Shown piece by piece: positions 14,062 to 18,471 of a stretch of 18,471 bases of DNA. Location of the stretch: positions 1 to 18,471 of the forward strand of contig CAMDDI010000032.1 of NCBI GenBank assembly GCA_945890905.1. The letters run 5' to 3'. The translations under genes were made by a program, and so were the position numbers. The DNA is from Bacteriovorax stolpii. Its GTDB lineage: Bacteria; Bdellovibrionota; Bacteriovoracia; Bacteriovoracales; Bacteriovoracaceae. The notes beneath the pieces are model-generated. The model saw only the letters and a program-made list of their open reading frames with translations. It ran no database searches and was not told where the DNA came from. Each line of letters opens with the position of its first letter. Positions within the stretch are counted from its first letter, which is position 1.

Positions 14062-15075
14062 TTAGGGTCTTAGTTCACACTTGCTATACTGATCACTCCA
14101 AAAGACTTCGCCGGGAACTTCCGTTTGTTCAAATAATATGCAACTCGCTTTTGTAGCGGGCCAGCAAATTTGTTCGTCATCTATTTCCCATCCCTTCCTG
14201 AAGTTGCGACACTGACTTCTGTTGAACTCAGGAAAATCCTTGAATGATACTAGCTTGATTAATGATGTTGGAAATTGATCATGAAGATCATATGGGGATT
14301 TAATTTGAAATTCTGTGGGCAATGTTGAGTTTATCCAACTAATAAAATAGTAAGGAGAGGTATAGTAAGCCCTTTGAGACTCACCACTGTCTCCAAATGC
14401 TGGACCACCTTGACTTAAAACACCATGCAAAGAAAGTCTGCTTCCTTTTTGTGTTAGAAGAGGTCCCCCTGAATCTCCGCCCATTACCCCATGATCTTTA
14501 TCACATGTCGTAACAATTTTTTGCTCAGAAATTTCCTGAACAATACTGTATCCGATGAGGGCCTGAAGTTTTCCATACCTCGGATACTGAGTATCATTTT
14601 CAGAGGGGTCAAAGGATTGGAGGCCATACCCAAGCTGAATAACAGGTTGATTAATTTTAAGTGCGTCTTGTGATGAAATTTCAGCAACTTCGTATGAGTT
14701 AAACTCTTTTTCAATGAGAAGGACTGCAATGTCATTAAACGAATCCATTGTACCCCAGAACTGAGGGTCGAAATACAACAAGTCGGATACCCTTACTTTC
14801 TCATTATTCGTAAGTGGATTATTACCCATGGAAACAAAAATATTCGGAGAAATAATACTACGAAGACAATGAGCTGCGGTGATTACAACACGTGGAGAAA
14901 CAAGGGTTCCTGTGCAAGTCACTTTCAAGTCACTTTGATACTCGCTTAGCAATGCAACCACAGATTTTGAAAATGGACTGTTTGAAGGAACATCAGTCCC
15001 ACCCACGATTTTAGAAGCGGCGAAAGTAAGCTCTGTAACAAGTAAGAAAGAAAATGTTAGTAATACTTTACTCAT
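14062..15075 (-). CDS. secreted trypsin-like (S1A) serine protease
   Basis: A 337-residue exported protease. A signal peptide (1-19, hydrophobic LLTFSFLLVT) is followed by a very short propeptide and the activation sequence K-IVGG (23-26). The catalytic triad is complete: H69 (TAAHC), D115 (NDIAVLLI) and S202 (GGDSGGP). The residue six before the serine is Gly rather than the Asp of trypsin, and the 191 cysteine is Met, so specificity is probably not strictly trypsin-like. About 85 residues after the catalytic domain, with three cysteines, form an unrecognised C-terminal extension. The ATG at 15075 is chosen over an upstream GTG (15087) because GTGAG lies seven bases before it. It follows the HExxH protein gene on the same strand and converges with the Rha gene. 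Secreted proteases of this type are frequent in predatory Bdellovibrionota. Confidence 0.92.
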   Translation of the reverse strand: MSKVLLTFSFLLVTELTFAASKIVGGTDVPSNSPFSKSVVALLSEYQSDLKVTCTGTLVSPRVVITAAHCLRSIISPNIFVSMGNNPLTNNEKVRVSDLLYFDPQFWGTMDSFNDIAVLLIEKEFNSYEVAEISSQDALKINQPVIQLGYGLQSFDPSENDTQYPRYGKLQALIGYSIVQEISEQKIVTTCDKDHGVMGGDSGGPLLTQKGSRLSLHGVLSQGGPAFGDSGESQRAYYTSPYYFISWINSTLPTEFQIKSPYDLHDQFPTSLIKLVSFKDFPEFNRSQCRNFRKGWEIDDEQICWPATKASCILFEQTEVPGEVFWSDQYSKCELRP

Positions 15076-15353
15076 GGTAATTCTCACTTTGTTCTGCTTA
15101 TTGAAAAGTTAAAGATACGTATCAAAAAGTTGAAACCTTGTCAGGTACGTTATGACAAAATTGCTACGTGATTGAAATTGCTTCTCTTTAGATTCCCAAA
15201 TCGGAGACTGGCCTCGGTTGGATTGATTTCCATCTGACTAGGGATCAAATTATTGAACATGATCCTCGCTTTCGAACTACTACTAATTTTAAAAGGGCCT
15301 GTTAGAGTTTTAGTATTGAAAGGATGTTGAGAATTTCATGATCATCTGAACAA

Positions 15354-16412
15354 CTAATCGTTTTCAGATTTGGAAAGGTATTCTTTTAGAATATCATAAG
15401 GAGACTTCCCCGCTTCCGCGGCTTGATGCCAACCTGATCCCATTAATCGTTCACAAAGCATTGATACCGCCCCACCTGAGCCGTAAACATATCCGACACT
15501 ATGTAGATCAGGGGATAGATCAAAAAATTGTGAATCGTATTCAGCAAGTTTTTCAGCAGTGATGACTTCAGATCTTAACAAAGCAATATTTCCTATGAAA
15601 TGTGCTATACCTTCATGCAGTTCAAATGAACTTAGAGCTTTATTGCATAATTCGTTAGATGCATTTGTTTGTCTAATGTTTCCGGTGAATTCAATGGCCA
15701 TTGCAATTAATCTTTCACGATTGGTATCTTTGCTTAAAAGCTCTGGCAATTTATTTTGCCACCATTTTCTTTCTTTTTTATATTGATTTGCCCAGTTCGG
15801 TGAGGTTAAGCACTCATCGTAGCTATCATTATAATCTTGATGTTGGATTGGAAGCTTATCCGTAAATCCAGTAGAGACAATTTGATACTCATGAAACATT
15901 TCATGCGAGGAAGTATTTATTGCGAGTTGAACTTCATTCAGAGTATTTTTAAAATTGAATGAGGAAAAAATTCTCGAAGTTCTTTTCCGATCAATAATTT
16001 CTAAGCCGATATTCTTTTTCGTTTTAGCGTAGTAGTTTTTTACAACTCCTCTACATCCTTCTTCATTAGACTCACTGGAGCAGCCCGAATAGAAATCTGG
16101 AGTCAGCGCTTCTGTTGAAGGTATAAATCTCACCAGTGTAGGTTGCCCATTGCAGATTTCTGCGAGATTCAGCCCAACCAATCTTTGCCCTTCTTGTTCA
16201 TTTGGAACAGTGTAGTAGCCAGGTGACGACGTATCTAAGTCATCAACGGCAAAAGTTGTATCACTTGGATATTTTCCCCAGAAAGGATTGGATGTTAATT
16301 TATTCATTGCTGAAGCAAAATCAATTTCTACTTGAGAAATAGAGCACTCAGAATAAGCTTTTGCATATGTGACGAGGGACAACATTGCGAATACGATAAA
16401 CCTCGGGTTCAT
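15354..16412 (-). CDS. secreted protein with HExxH zinc-metallopeptidase motif
   Basis: A 352-residue exported protein. The signal peptide ends near residue 19 (TYAKA). The motif HEMFHE (170-175) is a canonical HExxH zinc site embedded in SSHEMFHEYQ, and ELHEGIAHFIG (264-274) supplies a plausible third ligand (E267) about 90 residues later. This is a gluzincin-like arrangement, but no named peptidase family is recognised. Several cysteines (23, 87, 111, 120, 201, 256) fit an extracytoplasmic location. The start has no clear Shine-Dalgarno; an ATACGTATC element overlaps it. It is probably upstream of, but not necessarily co-transcribed with, the trypsin-like protease 278 bases downstream, which suggests a joint role in degrading external protein. 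The activity is inferred from the motif only. Confidence 0.75.
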   Translation of the reverse strand: MNPRFIVFAMLSLVTYAKAYSECSISQVEIDFASAMNKLTSNPFWGKYPSDTTFAVDDLDTSSPGYYTVPNEQEGQRLVGLNLAEICNGQPTLVRFIPSTEALTPDFYSGCSSESNEEGCRGVVKNYYAKTKKNIGLEIIDRKRTSRIFSSFNFKNTLNEVQLAINTSSHEMFHEYQIVSTGFTDKLPIQHQDYNDSYDECLTSPNWANQYKKERKWWQNKLPELLSKDTNRERLIAMAIEFTGNIRQTNASNELCNKALSSFELHEGIAHFIGNIALLRSEVITAEKLAEYDSQFFDLSPDLHSVGYVYGSGGAVSMLCERLMGSGWHQAAEAGKSPYDILKEYLSKSEND

Positions 16413-16525
16413 ACGTATCTAATCGGTAATCCATGGATTTTCTTTAATATGATGTTGGTATGCTACTCAGATTGAAAACGAATGGTTGAAATGTTCTGGT
16501 TGGATAGAAATAATTAGCCTTTAAA

Positions 16526-16556
16526 ATACTAAACCCCGAAATTCGGGGTTTAGTAT
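16526..16556 (-). terminator. perfect long hairpin, probable terminator of the 16614-16958 gene
   Basis: Fifteen-base perfect arms (ATACTAAACCCCGAA and its complement) surround a single base; the practical fold is a 13-base stem with a 5-base loop. On the minus strand it is followed by TTTAAAG, a short T run. It lies between two minus-strand genes, downstream of the small secreted protein. Confidence 0.7.
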
Positions 16557-16613
16557 AAAGTCTTAGGTCATGTGATCATTTTTAGTTTCGAAGACTAGTA
16601 GAGGTATTTCAGA

Positions 16614-16958
16614 CTAGTCAATAATTCGACAATTAATTTCTAACAACGCTTCTGAAGTTCTAAATGAAGATGATGAAAATCTCTGTCCAACATTTAAAAA
16701 AGACGTCCCATTAGGTCCCCATGCTTGGACAATGATGGCCCCCTTAAAATAAGCGACATTAACTCTATGGTTTTTGTAATCTACAAGTTTACTATCAGAA
16801 TACTCACCATTCTCATCATTTTGGATTGGTAATTTGACATCTAAAAATGTCACCCAGTTATTTGTATTTATTGTATCCGTTCCTTTGCAAGCTAAGCTCT
16901 TAGCAAAAGCTGAAGTTCCTAAAGTTAATGCTAAGAAAGTTATAGTAAGTTTCATCAT
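16614..16958 (-). CDS. small secreted protein of unknown function (114 aa)
   Basis: A short exported protein with a textbook signal peptide (KLTITFLALTLGTSAFA, cleavage near residue 19). The mature part of about 95 residues has two cysteines, at the start (LACKG) and near the end (INCRI), that could form a disulfide, and alternating hydrophobic stretches (VNVAYFKGAIIVQAW) suggesting a small beta-rich fold. No family is recognised. AGGAGG precedes two adjacent ATG codons; the second (16955) has the better spacing. It is followed by a perfect hairpin and is probably its own transcription unit. Confidence 0.75.
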   Translation of the reverse strand: MMKLTITFLALTLGTSAFAKSLACKGTDTINTNNWVTFLDVKLPIQNDENGEYSDSKLVDYKNHRVNVAYFKGAIIVQAWGPNGTSFLNVGQRFSSSSFRTSEALLEINCRIID

Positions 16959-17097
16959 GCCTCCTGTTTATTTGTTGAGATCTTTTATGAGAATACTAAG
17001 CACATTGAATATAGAGTCTGAAATTTATTCATTTTTTATTTTTGCTTCTAATGGTTTCAATGAGCCAATTGGGTCGATATCATTGGCCTAAATATGC

Positions 17098-17122
17098 AAA
17101 AGGGCCAGATTTCTCCAGCCCT
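17098..17122 (-). terminator. weak terminator-like hairpin after the 17168-17533 gene
   Basis: On the minus strand AGGGC (17118-17122) can pair with GCCCT (17101-17105) and is followed by TTT. The stem is only five bases with a 12-base loop, so the call rests mainly on its position 46 bases past a stop codon. Confidence 0.3.
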
Positions 17123-17167
17123 CAGTAAATCTTTGTCTTAATGTTCTGAAAACTCATCGATGACTAG

Positions 17168-17533
17168 TTATTTGCAGTCGACATCTTTGAGATAGATTTT
17201 TTTCTCTGCCCAGTCCGGTTTATAAAATTTAGCCGTACAAATTTCATTATCCTGTACGTACTCAACGTTGGCCCAGATATGGACGCCTCGAAGAGAGCTT
17301 TTAAATGCACATGATTCTCCTTGAGTTACCAGGTCGGCCACAATCATGGGAATTGAAAACAAGAGGGCGCCTTGATAATCAACGTTCGAAACCTTGATGG
17401 ATTCTTCGTTGATCCCTTTTTCAGTCATGAGTCTCGTAACAATACTGACATATGTCTCATTAGGCATATCACAGGCCATGGCCGATGAACTCATGAGGGT
17501 GACTGTTAAAATTATCATCATGATGCTTTTCAT
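17168..17533 (-). CDS. small secreted protein of unknown function (121 aa)
   Basis: A 121-residue protein starting with a signal peptide (MKSIMMIILTVTLMSSSAMA, cleavage about residue 20). The mature domain of about 100 residues has four cysteines (CDMP, SCAF, ICTA and the final VDCK), enough for two disulfides. Segments such as HIWANVEYVQ and TAKFYKP suggest beta strands. No family is recognised. The ribosome site AAGGAG lies five bases before the ATG, so the start is secure. With the other three minus-strand genes here it makes a block of four exported proteins between the two Rha cassettes. Confidence 0.78.
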   Translation of the reverse strand: MKSIMMIILTVTLMSSSAMACDMPNETYVSIVTRLMTEKGINEESIKVSNVDYQGALLFSIPMIVADLVTQGESCAFKSSLRGVHIWANVEYVQDNEICTAKFYKPDWAEKKIYLKDVDCK

Positions 17534-17943
17534 AAAAACTCCTTGGAAAGATGGTGCACATTAACTCGTGGCGTTATTGCTGTCACCATAAGAATTAAAA
17601 GCATGTAATTTCGTCATGACTATTTTCAATTCCCCTAAGAATTCAGCTATAGACGGCCTATGGATTTAGGTTACGACGCCGATCTTCTCCGGGAATACGG
17701 TCTAAACTGAATGGAATTTCTTTGTCTTACGATAAAAACCCGTGCTGACCCTGATTTCCCACCTTCTTCGTCCCTAGAACGTACAAAACTATTTGGCATC
17801 ATCAGAATCCTGCACCTGAAACACTACCTTAGTGGGGGTATTCTCATTAAGCCTCAGTGCTAAGTGCTTCTCTTGAGTATTCACAAGGCAATCTTGAGTC
17901 AGAAACTCTGCTCAGCTTGCTAAAATAGGGTCAGGAGGATTTT
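17534..17943. other. 410-base intergenic stretch without a recognised gene
   Basis: No coding frame with a ribosome site or codon pattern was seen on either strand. The left end must contain the promoter of the secreted-protein gene; the right end contains the promoter of membrane-peptide copy 2. The last 70 or so bases show patchy similarity to the region before copy 1: TTCACAAG followed by an ATTCTTAAG/AATCTTGAG variant, and a conserved TAAAAT about 15-20 bases before the GGAGG. Confidence 0.5.
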
Positions 17944-18054
17944 ATGAATAAGCAACATTTCAAACATCCACGAATTATTTTTGCGAGTATTGTCCCGCTT
18001 GTGATTATGATCGTCATGCTAGTGACTTATGAAATTCAGAGCGGTCCCATGTAG
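17944..18054 (+). CDS. 36-residue single-span membrane peptide, copy 2
   Basis: Paralogue of the peptide at 13371-13487, two residues shorter. The same ribosome site (GGAGGATTTT) precedes the ATG. HFKHPR and MLVTYEIQ-GPM are identical between copies, and the hydrophobic span differs by conservative changes and a two-residue shortening. Many differences are silent, so both copies appear to be under selection for protein sequence. Its Rha partner downstream is broken, yet this gene stays intact, suggesting that the peptide does not need that neighbour. Confidence 0.78.
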   Translation: MNKQHFKHPRIIFASIVPLVIMIVMLVTYEIQSGPM

Positions 18055-18110
18055 TTTAGCGTCTATTTCATTGCAGAACTACTTCCTCAAGCTCTTAAGT
18101 CTCAGCTGTC

Positions 18111-18213
18111 AGAGGTATTCTTTAAAGACTACTTTCTCGCGTTCTTAATACGGGAGAAAAATATGACTGATGACTTTAGAATTGAAGTTCCATTTGAAAC
18201 GAAACCACCTCGC
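18111..18213 (+). repeat. long direct repeat, copy 2: leader and start of the Rha pseudogene
   Basis: Matches 13501-13603 at 100 of 103 positions in the same orientation. One of the three changes weakens the hairpin around the ribosome site that copy 1 can form. Confidence 0.9.
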
Positions 18214-18471
18214 TAAGAATTGCTGAAAAATTTGAGATGGAGCATAAGCACGTTTTGCGGGCCATAAAGAAGTGCTTATCTGAGCTTTCCACGCAGCCCA
18301 AATTTGGGCTACGTAAAAATATCATTGAAAGCAGGTACTTGTGTCTGGGCCCGAAGGGCGTAAAGCAGAGTATCCTAAATTCGATATAACCGAGTTTGGC
18401 CTGGCCCTTTTGCTTCTATATATCAACACCCCGAAGGCCCGATTAATTTCTGCAGAAATCCTCTACCGCTT
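18163..18471 (+). pseudogene. broken second Rha-type gene (also cut by window edge)
   Basis: The first 17 codons equal those of the intact Rha gene, then 79 bases present in copy 1 (13604-13682) are missing, producing an immediate TAA (18214-18216). Downstream, the Rha core reads RIAEKFEMEHKHVLRAIKKC in one frame and, after a further frame change in the poorly conserved loop, FDITEFGLALLLLYINT in another. The final 89 bases match copy 1 (13850-13938) at all but one position. Two independent lesions make a functional product very unlikely. Confidence 0.85.

Noticed and set aside
15138..15158. TTGTCA-N9-TGACAA inverted repeat upstream of the protease as a LexA-like box
   Set aside because: Six-base arms with this spacing match no SOS consensus I can name, and a secreted protease is not an expected SOS target.
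13501..18213. Direct repeats as ends of an insertion sequence or composite transposon
   Set aside because: The repeats are coding and leader sequence of paralogous genes; no transposase or integrase, terminal inverted repeats or target-site duplication were seen.
1..18471. CRISPR array or riboswitch
   Set aside because: No regularly spaced short repeats were seen, and no conserved riboswitch core was recognised in any leader.

Overview
The window comes from an AT-rich Gram-negative bacterium. The gene mix suggests a member of the Bdellovibrionota, possibly near Bacteriovorax/Peredibacter: a CheA-type hybrid kinase with orphan CheX and receiver proteins, an HD-GYP relative with an inactive-looking receiver, a secreted trypsin-like protease, and several small secreted proteins. 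This placement is inferred from content; no marker gene here proves it.

Region 1 (1-6384, all minus strand) is a chemosensory and two-component cluster. It holds the start of a CheX-like protein (running off the window), an 882-residue receiver-HPt-CheA kinase with two CheW-like modules, a truncated hemoglobin, a 71-residue protein that is little more than a histidine-kinase H-box, a decayed receiver gene, a receiver-CheX gene broken by one in-frame TAA, and an intact OmpR-type response regulator. The kinase and globin genes each carry an ACC-GATA-GGT inverted repeat next to the start codon, so one TetR-like repressor may control both.

Region 2 (6385-10410, minus strand) holds a terminator and tRNA-Gly(GCC) with a near-consensus promoter, then a tight four-gene operon. 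In transcription order it encodes a DEDDh exonuclease with a WYL-like tail, a two-helix membrane protein, a KamA-family radical SAM aminomutase, and a degenerate HD-GYP protein.

Region 3 (10411-13280, plus strand) encodes dihydrolipoyl dehydrogenase (E3) followed by a lipoate acyltransferase (E2) of a 2-oxoacid dehydrogenase complex, ended by a strong terminator. No E1 gene is present.

Region 4 (13281-18471) is accessory. Two same-strand copies of a cassette (a 36-38 residue membrane peptide plus a Rha-type phage regulatory protein) lie about 4.6 kb apart. Between them, on the opposite strand, are four secreted proteins: a trypsin-like protease, an HExxH protein and two small unknowns. The second Rha copy is a pseudogene with a 79-base deletion and a second frame change. 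Near-identical blocks flank a diverged middle, which suggests gene conversion or a repeated element family.

The best leads are the duplicated peptide/Rha cassette, the shared operators over kinase and globin, the receiver-CheX gene with one stop codon, and the exonuclease-WYL fusion.
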